Below are positions 1-14,300 of a stretch of DNA of 64,000 bases, piece by piece. The notes under the pieces are model-generated. The model was given only the letters and a program-made list of their open reading frames with translations, was not told the DNA's origin and ran no database searches. Numbering within the stretch: the first letter of the stretch is position 1; each line of letters starts with the position of its first letter. Origin of the DNA: Chaetorhynchus papuensis. Its lineage: Eukaryota; Chordata; Aves; Passeriformes; Rhipiduridae. A program made the translations under genes and the position numbers. The stretch is from contig VWYX01000126.1 in NCBI GenBank assembly GCA_013396525.1, positions 62,001 through 126,000 of the forward strand, read 5' to 3'.

Positions 1-2310
1 GTGAGTGCCCACATAATCTGAATTCAGAGTAATGAATGAATTACTGTGTAATGCCAGCAAGTGCAAGTGTCTTAACAACATTAGTACTACAAAGTGCACA
101 AACTAATCAAGTAGCAAAGTGTGAAATTAATAACTGTATATACAAAAGAAGGGGAGGGTCACATTTTTTGCTAGCTTAGCAATTTTAGTAATATTTGAGA
201 CTTGGCAATAGGGTTGAGCTCTTCCTTATTAGTTTGGGGATATGTATGCACATACCTGTAAGTGATAAACACACAGGCTCTTCCCCATCCCTTTTCTTTG
301 GTTTTTTGTACCTTATGACACAGTTTCTTATAATAGCTTTCTTTGCCTTTAGTTTTTCATTTCTGAAAAATCCCTTAAGTGGGTTATGAATTACACCTAC
401 CCAGAACGAGACCTTCGTAGATGTGTTTTTTAACAAATTCTGATTACGCTGACAAAAACTTAACGAAAGGATCTTTAGGCAAGGTTCCTCCAACTGAGCT
501 TGAACAATGCTATAGAAAGCTTCCATATGGGCAAATAATCTTCATGTGCTGTGGCAAACATGACAACACTTACACAAAGCGTCAGTACAGAAATGTAGAT
601 AAGCCTGAAGTAGTTAAATGCCCAAGACTAGCAAGAATTGGATCCCGTAAATGCACTGCATGACTTATATGCTTAACTTCAAGCAATTTACTAAATCCTC
701 TTGACTTCAGTGAGTGTTACCATTTTAGTTTAAACATTTTTTTGGGTAAGGCCAAGTGCATACTGTGTATGGTATACTGCTACACTAATGGGAATAGGTA
801 ATGTCACTTTATTTTTGGTTTTCTCTGATGTCTCCCCCTCTATCTACTGTAGAAGAAAACATTCCAGTAGAATTTCAAAGAAATTGCTACTTAACTGGGT
901 TCTGAGAGAAGAAATCTGTAAAAAACCCAAAATACTCAAAATAAAACCTTGATAGTTACCTGCTTTAAGATGCAAGGGTCAGTTAAATGATTAGGAAAAA
1001 AAGTTATTTTTGATGCATGTGTGTTAATTAAGGTCATTTAAAATTACTGAAACCCTCCAAGGAGGATAAAAGCACAGGTTCCTATAATCTTCTTTTCTGT
1101 ACAGCTGTGTCTCATGTAGTGCCAAAAAGAGTTTAAGAGGAAAGAGTTGAACTCAGACACCAGTGCATGTCTTTTGCAGCAATTAATGCCTCCTTGTTTG
1201 CATGCTTAGTGATAGACTTGTCCATTACTAGTTAGCTTGTTTTCTGCTGTATGAAAGCCCACTTGGTTTTGAAGCATCAGTCGTGGAAAAAAACCCCAAA
1301 CAGTAGGTTTTATGGACCTGGAGTGTAACAAAAATAACTTAGAACAACTATGATAGTTTTTCATCCTGTCCGTGTAGTTCCTACTGCAGAGTTAGGGAGA
1401 ATTTGCAGTAATCTACAGACAATACTGTTTCTTTTTTTTTTAGTAACCTAGGGTACCTTTTTAAAAATCTGACCTGTAACTACAAAAACCACCACAGTCT
1501 TGTCAAGATGGAAGTATATTTGACAGAAGTCTTAGCAGTGAGACAGCTTACCCTCTGAATTATTTTGTGCATGTAGACTTCAGCAATAAGGGTTAATTGA
1601 TAGACCACTGATTTATAAAACTACTGTTTCTAATCTGTCAAGCTGACAAGTTGACCTTGTCACTATCCTAATTGAAACAGTATTCCTGGGGGGAAAAAAA
1701 GTCCTTTAGAGTGAATCTACTGATGTCTTGTTCATTTTATGAAGAAAAACACCAAAAAAACCCCTCCCAACTCCTCAAAGACTACAGTATTGTGAACACT
1801 GAACCTTCCATATAGCAGTATCCTGCAGACTTACCAGTTATATCCTAACAAATTTGCAGTGAGTATTATGTACATAATTCAGTGACATGCACATTTTAAA
1901 AGCCAGTTTGTAACAGGTGTTTAAGAACTTAAGGTGATAAATGTGGAGCACAATAACCTGACTGTGTAGTTAGAAAGACTAACTGTAACTTAATTTTGCT
2001 CTTCCTATTCAGTTTTGTCAAAAAAGGAGAAATTTCGTCAAATTTGAGAAACCACAAACTGCATTGTACATGGTACTTAACATAATAAGGATGTAGAAGG
2101 CTTTTCACACTGAACAGTTACTTCGGTTTTGTTCTGACTGAGAAAATAGTGTTATCTAATGGCTAGAAGGTATGCCAGTGAAGTTTAGAGTACTGTAAAT
2201 AAGTAAATATTGTTTTGATTCTAAACTCAGATTGAATTAATATATTGTTTTATATCTTTGTTGTGTTAAACATATTTAAAAATACTAAAATAAAATATTT
2301 GAAAGATGAC
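1..2310 (+). other. Possible 3' UTR of an upstream gene (SAMD8 by gene order)
   Basis: No exon with convincing coding character or splice sites is visible in this AT-rich stretch. Canonical AATAAA signals occur at 940-945 and 2289-2294; the second is followed by ordinary intergenic sequence. In other vertebrates SAMD8, a sphingomyelin-synthase-related ER enzyme, lies immediately upstream of VDAC2 on the same strand and has a long 3' UTR. The assignment therefore rests on synteny plus the poly(A) signals, not on protein similarity. It could equally be plain intergenic DNA. An open frame at 421-663 does not match any family I know. Confidence 0.3.
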
Positions 2311-2710
2311 AAATGCTTAATTTATTTCATATGCAAAATGTTGGCTCATTGTCTGTTAGCACTGCGACTGTGACAGTATTCCTGAGCAGAGGTGTGATGG
2401 TGTTATGAGATCTTTCTTCAGTACGGAAGTAATGCTGACAAAATATAACTGGCACATCCTGTGGGACTCTGTTACAAGTTTGTGCATATACTTAAATAAT
2501 TTCTGGAGAAATAACTGTTCTGGGTGATGTAGGAATTACAAGTTTCCAGCTGTGCTCTTAAGTCTGCAGCTACCTATAAGGGGTTTGCTTTTTCTTTTGG
2601 CACCGATCTGTGATAGATTCTGTAAAAATTACTGGTCTTCCCTGGAACAGGGAAACAGCTGCCAAATACTAAATTCCTGTTGCTGTCAAAATTGTACTGA
2701 AGTTTGATAC

Positions 2711-2729
2711 TAGGATAGGATAGGATAGG
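2711..2729. repeat. (GGATA)n short microsatellite
   Basis: About 3.5 consecutive copies of GGATA. This is a small simple repeat with no sign of function. Confidence 0.7.
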
Positions 2730-5369
2730 TACTCGCTGGACTGTTCATAGAAATCATCTGATTTGTGCAAAATATTGACAGCAAATTTGGTAACAGTTTT
2801 GTTTTTTCTGGTAGTGTCATTAGTTTATCAAAAAGTTCAAGTTCTAATGCCTGGTATACCACAGCATGTAAGATCAATTTGAAAGAGATAGGGAATGCTT
2901 TTCAAACAGGATTCATCATTCATTTTAAATATAAAAAAACAATTCACTCTTTTTCCCCCCCTCACTTTGCTAGATGAAGTCATCAAAACTGAATCTGTCT
3001 TTTGATCACAGATAGATTCTCATGTACCCTAACTGGAGGTTAATAGCCCTAAAAAGAATGGGGCAGAAAGGAAGAGGAGACAACAGAAGGCAGCAAGTTT
3101 GCTTTTCTTACAGTAACACTGAAGAAGGGTCTTTAGGGAATAGCAATTCATTTCACAAATATTGTGAGGGAGAGTGGAGAATGAAACTTGTGGGGAGTAC
3201 CAAATAATATTCAAGAGGTGACTGTCCACTAAGGAATCTCTCTGATGTGTGAATGGAAGCACTGGAAAGGGGCTGATAAAATCAGTCTGCAATTTTGCTG
3301 GATTCTGCAACTTCATTTAAAGTCTCATCACAAAGGCCCCTTCCAGGGTTTTTTGATTCAAATAATGTTACGATGTTAGGGGTGTTTGGGGTATTTTTGG
3401 CAAAGCTAAACAGATAAGACTTCTGTATCCTAATGGCACTTTAAAAAAGATTCTTGGTGGGGTTTTTTTAGCATTGCAGGGAGGTTTGTAATACTGAATC
3501 TGTACAGAACAATAACCTGGTGTGACTGTTGTTTACCTAGGCATGAAACCCATGATACATCACAAAAGCTGTTTTGTGCATGGTTCTGCCAGAAATGTGA
3601 TGAGTGACGTGCCCATCTTCCTGTGCTGCAAGGTAAGAACCGAGCTGCAGTTCATGTTACAGCAGAAAGCAAAGGGAGCATATCCTGCGGGAGGAGCAGG
3701 GCAATGGCAGTGCTGTGCTCCAAAGGGCCCTGCAGAGGCACACTTGGATCGTTTGCTCCAAGTGGCAGTTTGACCTACAAACGTACCCAAGTCATGGAGA
3801 GGGAAGGCAGCAATAAAAACATAATGCACAAGCTTTATCTTCTGTAAAACCACAAATGTTCTTCTGCACTGCATCAGGCTCCAGCCAAACTAAACTGTAG
3901 TCAGTGCCCAAGTTAGGCCTGGGTTCTTGCAGTCCTTGTTTTGCTTCCCAGTGGGTCCAGTGTGTCTTAGCAAGCTCTGCCTTCTCTTGTGAGACACTGA
4001 CTAGGCTATGGAGGCTGTTGCCTTAGTTCAGGGTTTCCTGATGAATGATTTGAAGGTGTGCTCTCCTGCTCCCACACCAGCAAACAGCGCTGCGGGGCAC
4101 TGTGGGGCACTGCTCAGCACCAGTGTTCCTCAAGAGGGAAGCAAAGTTCGTTAGCAAGTGCTTTAATGAGGGTGCCAAAAGTGATTCAGTCTGTGAGTAA
4201 CAGGGTTGCAGGGTACTCGGCCAAAGGCTCTACCTCTTGTTTCTGTCCTGCCAATTAAAAATAGCCCCCCTCGCTAATGCCAAGGGAGGTAACAGCCCCC
4301 CATGGGACAGGTGCAAGCTGTCAGTCAGGAGGATGGAAATACCTAGAAAAGCATCTGCTCTCCTGCAGGCTCTATGAAATGATCAAGAGGAGAGAGCAGA
4401 GGAAGAAGGAGAGTGGTTTGCAGCAGGCTCTGCTGAAGGCAGCCCTTGCTGAAGGCCTCTGGCTGCTCTTGAGACTCTCAACTCCTTCCCAAAGGTGGTC
4501 TCGTGTTTGGTTGTTCTGGTTTTCTCTTAATCAAGCTGTGGGTTGCAGTAACTGAAAACCAGAGCTTTAGCAGAAGCCTGGTGTCTGCCTCTGGCAAGCT
4601 GGAACATGGAATACCACTCAGGTGCTATCTCTGTGCCAGCACTGCAGAAATGCTGTGTTGGTGATTTGGACCGGGATTCAGGAAGCAGGGACAGGCTGGT
4701 GTGCAGGCATGACCCAGTCAGGGCTGTACTGGTGTGGTGTGCACACTGACCAGGAATGGGCTGGGGTTTATATGCCAGAATTAATTTATTATCTTGCAGG
4801 TAGAGTTGCCTACAGGACAGTTACACCAGTAGCTAAATCCAGAGACAGGCTCCTTCTTGGGCATTATCTCTGCCACAACCAAATGCACCGGAGTTAATTT
4901 CAAACCTGCCCTAGCTGGTGTGGTTCACGGGTGGTTCCCAACCTGTGTCATTTTCACTTTGGCTTTCCAGGGGGGATGTGGACTTTGTCATCTGATGGCT
5001 GTTGATTTGCCCTTTTCCACATACTATTTGTAAGTACAAATCCTTTCTCTGCTTTTCCTGTGGCATGGGAGAGCTGGCAATGAATGACAGAATAGCCCAG
5101 ATCACTGGAGCACCAGGGGAAGCCACAGGATCTTCCCTGCCAGCACGTGCTGTGGTGAGCATATCATCCATAAGACCGTAGCCTGAGCTTACCTTTATTC
5201 ACATTTTGCCTAGATGTTCAAAGTTAAATTCCAGCTAATCCAATGCTAAAAAATGCTACCACGTCAGATGTAGGAAGAATTTACACCTAGAGCTGCACAA
5301 AGATTAAGGATCTGTCTCTGCTCTTTGAGTTAATCTTAAGAAATCCCCCACATAAGGCTAAATGCACAT

Positions 5370-5388
5370 ATCATTATCATTATCATTC
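5370..5388. repeat. (TCATTA)n short microsatellite
   Basis: Three consecutive hexamers of TCATTA type in intergenic DNA. Confidence 0.7.
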
Positions 5389-8300
5389 TTGTTTCAGCTT
5401 TTAAGAGGCACTGGCCACCAGTCCCAGCTGTGCAAGATGTGGGAATTTAAACCCATTTGGGTCCTAGGGCAGTAGGTGGTTGGGATGCAGGTCCCTGGTA
5501 TCTCAAATGCCAGTCTGACCACTGAAGAACTGTGAGAATTCAGTCTCAGGTAAGAAAGTTGCTGGCCTAGAAAGGAGGATTTCTTACTTTCATTGGTAAG
5601 AAATGAGGAAGCTTAACTGAGGGTGGAACAACAGACATATAAATTCATCAGTGTTTCTGAAGGCATCTATCAGGAGTAAAATAAAGGTATTATCCATCTT
5701 CTAATCATCATCCCTGGGATATTGTCCTGACAGATCTGTGCTAGGCATGAACTAACTTGTCAGCTAGCTACAAACACAGGCAGAGTGACTGAGGACTGCC
5801 ACCCTATTTAGATAAAGAAACCTAAGATGGGGTGTGGCTGACAAGATTGTTGAGTCTTCCAGGACAGACCTGTGGGGAATCTCATGGCAAAAACCTCAGC
5901 ATCGTGCTCTCAGGCTGAAGATCCCTTCTGGCACAAACCTTGTTTGCTGCCACATCCTTTTTGCTGCCTGAGTATAGGCCAAAGGTGAAAGATTTTTGGA
6001 AGGCCTTTTCTTCTGCCAGAAGTGATTAATGGAAAGCAGACGGCCAGCAGATCGGAACAACAGCCTGAGTGCCAGGATCCTGCCAAAAGAAGTGTGCTTG
6101 TGCATTAGGACTACTGAGCACTGGCTTTTGTCACCTGCACCTCTGTATCCTGCTCTGAGGATTTCAAAGCACCTCTGAGGTTCATCCTCTTGGAAAATGA
6201 AAGCACAGTAGTCCCAGGCATGCCAAAGATCGCAATGGGCTTAATCAGATAAGCCTGTTATACTGCCCTGGCTTCTCAGCTTATTTAAAACAGTGAGAAT
6301 GTCTTCAAATCAGTCTCCTATATATAAAAATTCCCTGAGCTGTAAGGAATCAGGACTGCAACAAAAGAAAATAAACACATTACTAATAAAGATGTCTGTT
6401 TGTGCTTGCAATGAATAGCTGAGTAAAACTAAAAAAAAACTACAAACAAAAAAAACCAAAACCCAACCTCCTCCTCCACCCCGCCCCCCAAAGAAAAGCC
6501 AAACCCCCAAAAAACAAGAGAGAGAGAGAAAACCAATGTGCATACAATTGCTCTTGGTCCCATGCACTGTGCAGTCTAAGCCAGCTCACAGAAGCCTGAT
6601 GAGCTGTGAGCTGCTGGCAGTGCCAGCTGTAGAAGCATGGAGAAGACAAGGCTGTGGACTGATCAGCAGGTTGGATACTGCAGAGAAAGGCCAGGGAGGC
6701 AGATGTATCAGAAAGCATCCACAGCAACACTTCGTGCTACTTTCACTGCAACTTGTGTCAGCAGAAAGCTGCCAAGTATATTCAAAATATAGGAGGCATG
6801 AAAGCCTGGAACAGAATGTCCCCCTCCTGGAAACAACCACAGCTCAGCTGAGACACCCCAGGATGGAGTGAAGTCCTACGCAATATGACTCATGTTATAT
6901 TTGGCACTTAGTGCAGCTAATCTTATGCTATATTACTGAGCAAATGTTAACAGCCATATAATGGCACAAAGTTCAGAAGTTCACTGTATCTCTGAATCAG
7001 TCATCCTGGACTGGGCTGGTGGACACAGAGCCTGGAACTGCATCTGATTAATGCAAAAGTCATCTTTATTTTGGGATTTTTGTTTTGGTTTTCGTTACTT
7101 CTTTTTCATAACCTGAGACACTGTCAACAATCTTTGATATCACAAGGTTTGATTTTCAAAGGATGGATTATTAGGCCCTTCCTGGCTCAAAAGTGTTTGA
7201 AAAAACACCACTTTGATCACACTTGCAAAGTGCAGATGTTTCCATTTACTGCTGCTGGGTGAATTTTCAGTGATGGCAGAACCCTGGATGATGATGCCAT
7301 CAGGCTGAGGCATGTTAGGCTGCTGCTTGATGGAGCTGTTTCCTGTGGCTAAACAGACCAGAGATCTCCATGTAAAGCATCTTGCAAGCTTTATCTTTGT
7401 CATTCTCTAGCTTCTGTTTTAGCATTCTGTATAATAAATCTTATATTATTATCTTCTGATCTCATTACAGCCTTCTCTTATGAATATCTAATCTTGGTGG
7501 ATGAATCTAGCACACTGAAGGATGACTTTTGGGTAGCTGCTGATTTAATTATACTGGAAATGCAGGATTGCTAACACCAACCACGGGACTCCCTGCATAG
7601 CTGAATCTCTGCTATTGCTTGCAACCTTGGTAGAGCATAATTTTTTTTTTTTTTGTTCTCTGAAAGAATGAATATATCTAGGTTATTCTAATTAGTGGCT
7701 TTCTATTACAGTCATAAAAAGCTTTAAATTTTGTCCCTTACCAGGAGAAATAGGGAGAAGCTGTACTGATAAAGCAAGCACAGCAGTTGAAGCCTGAATC
7801 AGAACTATAATTACTGTGGCTTGGTTGAATCTCCAAGCCTGTCTGCAAGAAGAATGGAAGTGTTGAAGTAAAGTAAGATTTTTTTTTTTTTTATTCTTTT
7901 CACAGGGATACCTAAGGTGGGATAACTTAAAGCAGTTTGGCACATGGGGCTGAAGACCTGACAATTCAGATTTAGTGCAAATACACAACAGAAAGGAAAG
8001 TTTCTGAGTTTCTTAACTCCTGAAATGTACAAAGTCAAATATCCATTAACTGAAGCATCAAAAGCATTTCTATTCCTCAATTTCATGGGCCCTGTCTGAC
8101 AAAAGTGCATGGATTCACACAAGGAGAACCTTGGACATGCTGGATGACTGTAATCCTCCAATCTCAGTGTCACTTAGGAAGCATTACTAAGCTGTTGATG
8201 TTCACCTGGATAAAACATTTGTAGACTACCACTACAGAACAGTATGGTTTATAATATATTAAATAATTTTCTAAAGTGTGGAAAGCTATTTCAGAAAAAA

Positions 8301-10889
8301 AATATTCAACTTGTTTCAAACGACATATTTTTACTACATTCATAAACTTAAATGTGCAGCGTGCACCTAAGTTTTAATCAAAACGCAGTTGGAAATGTAA
8401 AGTTTAAATGAATATAAGAACTTATTTAATTGAGTTGTAGTTCTTTGTTATATTCTATTTCTGCAGGTTTTATTTTCTCTTTGAATCATGTGAGTCGCCT
8501 GGGAACTTTTACCCTGGGTCTGAAAACATCCTACCAGAAAACTTTATCTCTTCATGACAAGAATGGAGCAAAGGCTCACTTCTCTCTCTGAAAGGACTCC
8601 TTCCTTGTGATCACTCCTTATGATCAATGATCCATGTGCTATTTCTCTATATATGTCCTGGCTAGCCTCTTAATTTTTATTACTTCCCTAATCTGTTGCT
8701 GGGTTAATCAAATCATTGGCCCATGTCCTGCTGTGAATGCCCACTGAGAGGCAGAGGTCTGGCTGGTTGGCAGCCCTCACTGACATTTTTTAGAAATATG
8801 TGTTTTGTGGATCATTACTTGCAGATCTTTGTCCTAAAGATCTGTCTTTGGTTCTGGTTGTAACTGACACTGATGAAGTGAGTGACACTGAAATTTTCCA
8901 CAACCTGCACCTGTGAGCCCATCTGCAACCACACGCCATCCATTTTCCCCAGCATAGGCTTTTCAAGTCTCTGCAGCATATTGTATTTGAAAGCCAGCAA
9001 TTTTTAGCAATAACTACTTCTACTTAGTAGGCAGTCGTGTCAGACAAATGTCTCTCCAAACCATAGTGTAGGAGAAATTTTTTAAATGCCTGAATTCTAA
9101 AAATGTGATGAATAGGTATGCCTAGACACATCTTGCTTCCAAACAGAAAGGGGACAGCTAGGAAGCTGTTTAGTTTTATTTTAGAATGGAGCATGGTTTC
9201 TCCTGGTGGTTTGGTTGTATACAAATAATATGGCCTCTTTAGACTGTGATATGTCACATTTATTGCACCTGTCTTGTTACCTTTGAATGTGGAGGATTTT
9301 AGTCTGCGTAGATTTTAAAGCAATATCTTGTCTGTCTTTCTGTTACACGCTCTGTTAGTTTTACACCTGGGTATGCAACTTTTTCAATGTGACATTAAAA
9401 AAAAAAAGTTGTAGTTACGTAAGGGTTGGAAAGCAGGACAGTTTTTTTCAATGTTCGCTTTGTGCTGGGCTGTACAAAAGAGGTCAATGTCATTACTCCT
9501 TTTGTGCAGAAGGACAAAGAGTCTTTAAGAGAAGTGAAACTAGTTGCTGCAGGTAAACCTGTAGTAAAGCCCTGATTTCTTCATTCTTGTCAGCAGACAC
9601 CTTTGCCCTCCTTTGTTCCTGTCACAGTTCATTATCCCCTTGCATTAGTACTTACTCATGCTTCTGTCTGCCTGCCTTTGGTTTTTACACCCTTTTCTGT
9701 TCTTTCGCTCCTGAATGGTTACCTGTAGGGACTTTCCATTCTGCTCACAACCACAGCCAAACTCACCCTACAGGGTTAAATTGTAGACATCTCATCCCAC
9801 TGTTTCAGCTGTGGGATGCAGAATGCACAGGTGCTCCTGGGAGATCGCTTAGACCAATTACTTTAAGTGCAGAGATTAAGCCTGTGCCTCCATCGCACAC
9901 CCTTAACAGAAATCAGCTGCCAAACTGTACCACGGGACATCCTTCTGAAGTTTATAGGTTGAGTGAGTGAGTTTTACTAGACAGCAAAAGGGCAATTCCT
10001 TAATGTGATGTCTGAAATACCCACCTCAACATGAATTGCACAGAGCCGTCTCAAATCATTTTAAGAACTATTTCAATTGGGCAAACAGCATTTTTCCCTT
10101 ATAAAATACTGAACATTTTAATCAAAACTTCTGAACACAAATTTCTGGACTAGAATCTCCAATGTGAGAAAATAAAAATGGATCAATGAAATAAGGTATT
10201 AGTAAAATAAGACATTTTAGTGGTGGTGATTAGGCAGATCTAATTATAAGAACCACTATCATCAGCTCTGCTGCACTGAGTCCTGCACTGAGCACCTGGC
10301 AACTAACTAGAACGTGACTGTATGTATACACAGTCAAATTTCTGTGAAAGAGGAAAAATCTGCTACAGGTCCCTTTTTTTGGGTGAGGGTGTGTGTTCTA
10401 TTATCTTATAGTCAAATGAAAATGAAACCCTTAAAGGACTGGATGAGTCACATATGTTGGCAAAGGTTGCTTACTTTCCACATGCTCTGGAAGGGTGTGG
10501 ACTACAGTTTTTCAAGAAAATCATGCAGGCGGAAAAAGTGATTAATTCACTACCTTCATATTTGTTAGCATGATAGCTGTCAAAATAGAGCTGTAGATAA
10601 ATCACTTCTTGTGGGTTTTTAAGAGGTTTGTCCTATCAAGATAAGCCTCTCCTCCCAGGTAACCAGCTGTGTCAGATTGCTCCGGTTAAACTCCAGCTGA
10701 TCACAGACCAATCTGTCTTAGGTCAGCTCCACCTGTCCGCTTCCCCACGGGATGTGCTGCCGAGTGTGCAGGAGCACTCAGTGTACTCCAGCACTCAGTC
10801 TGCTTTGAGGAAGAGGCTGCCAAGAGCCTGAACTCCCTCTCTGTCGCTGTCTCCGTCTCCTTTTCCAAAGCCTGGGCTGTCTCTCAGCA

Positions 10890-11230
10890 CCCACAGTTCC
10901 TCCGCGGCGCTGTGCCGGCCGGGAAAGCCTGCCCTCCGCCGCCGGCGCTCCCGAAAGGCAGCGCCCAGGGAATGACCGGGGATAATCGCTCCGCTAAGCG
11001 CCGGCCCTGCCCTGCCGGGGCTGCAGGACGGAGCGCCCGTGTTCGGCCGGCACTTCACCCTTCACTCCCGTGCGCCTGTAGGATGAAACTTGGGCCACCC
11101 CACACTGTTGATAAGGGAGCGATGGCTGGTCCCACTCGCTCGGGGATCATTGGCACCGCACCCAGAAGCCAAGCGCGACCGCCGCCGCAGGGTGCGGGAC
11201 CCGCTGGCCAGCTCAGCACCGCCACCCTTC
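10890..11230. promoter_or_regulatory. Orphan CpG-rich island upstream of VDAC2
   Basis: This block is abruptly GC-rich and CpG-dense compared with the AT-rich sequence on both sides. It lies about 5 kb upstream of the VDAC2 promoter island and is separated from it by ordinary sequence. CpG islands of this kind in birds usually mark promoters or poised regulatory elements. The frames open here on both strands owe their length to GC content and match no known protein. An unannotated non-coding transcript, an alternative VDAC2 first exon or an enhancer are all possible; the sequence does not decide between them. Confidence 0.5.
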
Positions 11231-11399
11231 CCACAGCACATCTGCTTCCAACAAGCTGCTGCTTTCCCCTTGTTTACAGACTCGTCAATCTTCCTTCCCA
11301 CCCAGAGGGGATGGTGCCCTTCGGCCTCCAGAGCCAAGGCACGCTCCGTGTCAGAGCTCAGCCAGCCTGGCCCGCCTGAAGCTTCCTCCAAGTCCGAGC

Positions 11400-14300
11400 C
11401 ATTTGGGGCAGGAGCTCAGGTTCCAGAAGCCTGCAACCCCTCCAGCCTGGCTATTGCAAATGGCCTGCAATCACCTGCTATGCTTGTAAAGCCTGCTACA
11501 CACACGCACCCTAGAAAGAGAGGTTACCATAAGAAAGACCTGCTTTCAGGAAGAAATTGACTGAAGTGCAGATTGGTAAGACAGCAAATATTATTAGGAT
11601 TTTAGCATTGTTTATTTGTTTAAGAAGGAAACTTAGTCCCTCAGAAGCAAATGGTCAGCAATGTGTGCTGTTACTCTAGAGGTGCTCTCAGGTCTAGAGC
11701 GGTGCATCAGAGCAGTTTACAGTAAAGACCACCATCAGAATACTCTGAGCACAATAAGGACACCCCATAAATAATGTTAAAGGTCGTGAAGCCAGGGTAG
11801 CACATTTTTTTCTCAGGAACGGATTTGCCTGGGAGCAAGCCATTTTCTATTCCCCCTCTCCAAGCCCCCTTCTGAACATAGTACAAAACTCGTGGGCACA
11901 GTCTTCTGCATGTTCTTCCTCCATGGCTGAGCTTTGCTTTGTTCCTATCGAGGTGTTATTTACAGCATTTAGGCTTATCCCTGGAGTGGCTTCAGTGAGC
12001 GACAAGGCCATAAAAACATTGCTCAACATCTTGTGCGCCTGTGTCCCTCACTGGGTTAAGCTTTACAATGAGAGAAGCAGTGTCGTGGAGGCAACCAAAT
12101 TCTTTTCAGCACGGCAAGGAAAGTCTTGGAGACCTTTTGGTCTGCAGTGTAATTCCTCTGGTGTAAAGTGCCCTGGGTTTTCTGAGACATGTAATCCTCA
12201 TTAAACATTTGTAAATCTATCAGGAAGATAAAAAAAGTCTTATTCCTTGAAGATAAAAACCCAAAAAAACGCCACCCAACAACAACAGAAAAAATTCCTA
12301 AGGCAATGAAAACTGCAAGAAAAAGAAAAATTAAGGAAAAAATCATCAACCAAATTAAAATTTGGAAGAACAAGTACAGGCTCTTCTGCATAGAGTTGGG
12401 TTTTATTTCAGTTTCTTCTTCCTCTTTAAAAGAACCTTTTCCACATCCCTCTTATTATTTATTTGGGAATAAGGTACTTTAGTGTTGAACATGTACTAGA
12501 AGAGTGTCCAGTGTCTCCACAGGCCATAAAAAGAAGGACTGGATTTTTAGTTTGCTTTGCCTGTAGAGCTGTGGACAATCACCTTTCATTAGCTATGCAG
12601 TTGTAAGGTGCTCTGTGTCTCCATTAATCTTAGTTGGGACTCCAAACAAGTTGGTTCCCTCGTTGACTTTCTCAAATTTGGTTTCTGTTTACTTTCTCAG
12701 CTCTAAAATCACTGGTTAATGTTAGCTGGTGTTCCTCTGAGCTAAGGTATTATCTCTATCAGATTATTTAAATGTGTTAGCTCTGTGTGGACCTGTTTTA
12801 AGTGTGTCTTAGAATCTGGTTTAAGTTAAACTTCCTCCTAGTAGTTTAAGCTAAACCGTAAGAAGGTTATTTAAAACTGTTTAGGAAAAAAAATGGAAAG
12901 GCATTAAGTTTTTTAGTCTATAAGATCCTGGCAGTATGGGCCTCTGTTTGTTGTCCTCTTATGGCTTTCCAGAGGCCTAATTTGCATAAGGGCAGTTGTA
13001 AGGTATCAAACAAAAGGTGTAGACAATCTAATATCCCTGCCTCTGGGATGATGAATTGAGCAATGATTTAGGCAGCAAATACCTAAAAGAAACAGGGTAA
13101 TATCCTGTATAAGAACAGGATAAACTCAAATTATACCTCCATTTCCAATGCAGGGATTTTCTGACTCCAAACAGGCTACACAGCCATATGTATGTTGAAT
13201 GGATTAGTAATTAGTAATCCTTGATGGATTTCTCTTCCACAAGCCTGTCTAGTTTCCCCCAGAGCCTATATAAACATTTAGCTTCTGTGTCAGGTAATTC
13301 CACTGGATTGTACTCCTTCATAGAAAAAACCCCCTTGGCTTTGTTCTGAACTTGTTTCTTGTTAGCTTCAACTACTTTCTACCCTCTCCACTTCCGTAAT
13401 GTCTGCTATATCCCCTAGTTCAGCTTGTTTCAGAATGAGGAGTCCTAAATCACTTAGCTGTTCATTGCTAGACCTTTGGTAAGGCTTCTCCACTCAATCT
13501 TCAACTTGAAGGTCTGCATCTGGAGGGGAGAGCAAACAATGACTTCAGGCTTATGTCAAAAGTGAACATAAGTTATCTAAACTGTTTGGTGGACACTGGT
13601 ATGTACTGTAGCCACTTGCTCTCTTTTTGTTGCCCACATACACTACTTCAGTCGTTGTGATTATAAATTGTGGAGAGAGAAGCAGAGTTTGTGTTCAAAT
13701 GGCAGTAAACTTAGAGTGACCTGTGGGTTGTTTTCTTCCAAGTGGTACCAGTAAAATATGTGACTCTGATGTCAGTTATATGTAAATATGGCTGTATTCA
13801 TACAAAACGGTAACAGTTCAACTGCAACTGGCCCAAAAACCTGAGAACTGCTGAATTTCAATAGAAAACCAGCCCATTCAGAGGGAGTGCACCTACATAG
13901 GAGGTGTGTGCACTGAATGGTATGAGGAGATCACTAAGAAGAAAGGTCCAGAGTAATTCAGAAGGCTTGCTATGGCAGGCCTGAAGCTGTCCATTTTTGG
14001 TGCTCTGAGCTTTAGAAGATATGCTGAGAGAAATAAGGCAGGGTTGTACGAGGGAGGGGTGGGGGAAGAGTGAGTAAAAAACACGGGCAGGCAGAGGCTG
14101 TTGCTACGGAAGCCTGGAAGAGCAATGCAGAGGAGTTTGTGTGCTGTTGGCTGTCTCAGATTATGCCTCTGCCTTGTCTTACAATGCAAGTGATTCACTG
14201 CTTTTTTTTGCTCTGGGTGGGGTAGTAATTGCTTTCCTGGATGGCTAACAATAACGCCAAACCATTACTGAAATATTAATCTTTAAAGAAAAAAAAAAAG

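Larger units (their letters stand above)
2311..10880. other. Intergenic, no gene seen
   Basis: About 8.6 kb between the putative SAMD8 end and an isolated GC-rich island. Open frames here are short, lack splice-flanked continuity and resemble no family. Minor items are a (GGATA)n run at about 2712-2729, a (TCATTA)n run at about 5370-5387, an A-rich CCAAAA-type tract at about 6430-6530, and poly-T runs near 7640 and 7880. Nothing else stands out. Confidence 0.6.

Noticed and set aside
421..663. An 80-codon frame rich in Cys and Lys
   Set aside because: No recognised family and no splice context. It lies in likely 3' UTR or intergenic DNA.
9587..9970. A 127-codon + strand frame
   Set aside because: No family resemblance, no promoter or splice context, and composition like its surroundings.
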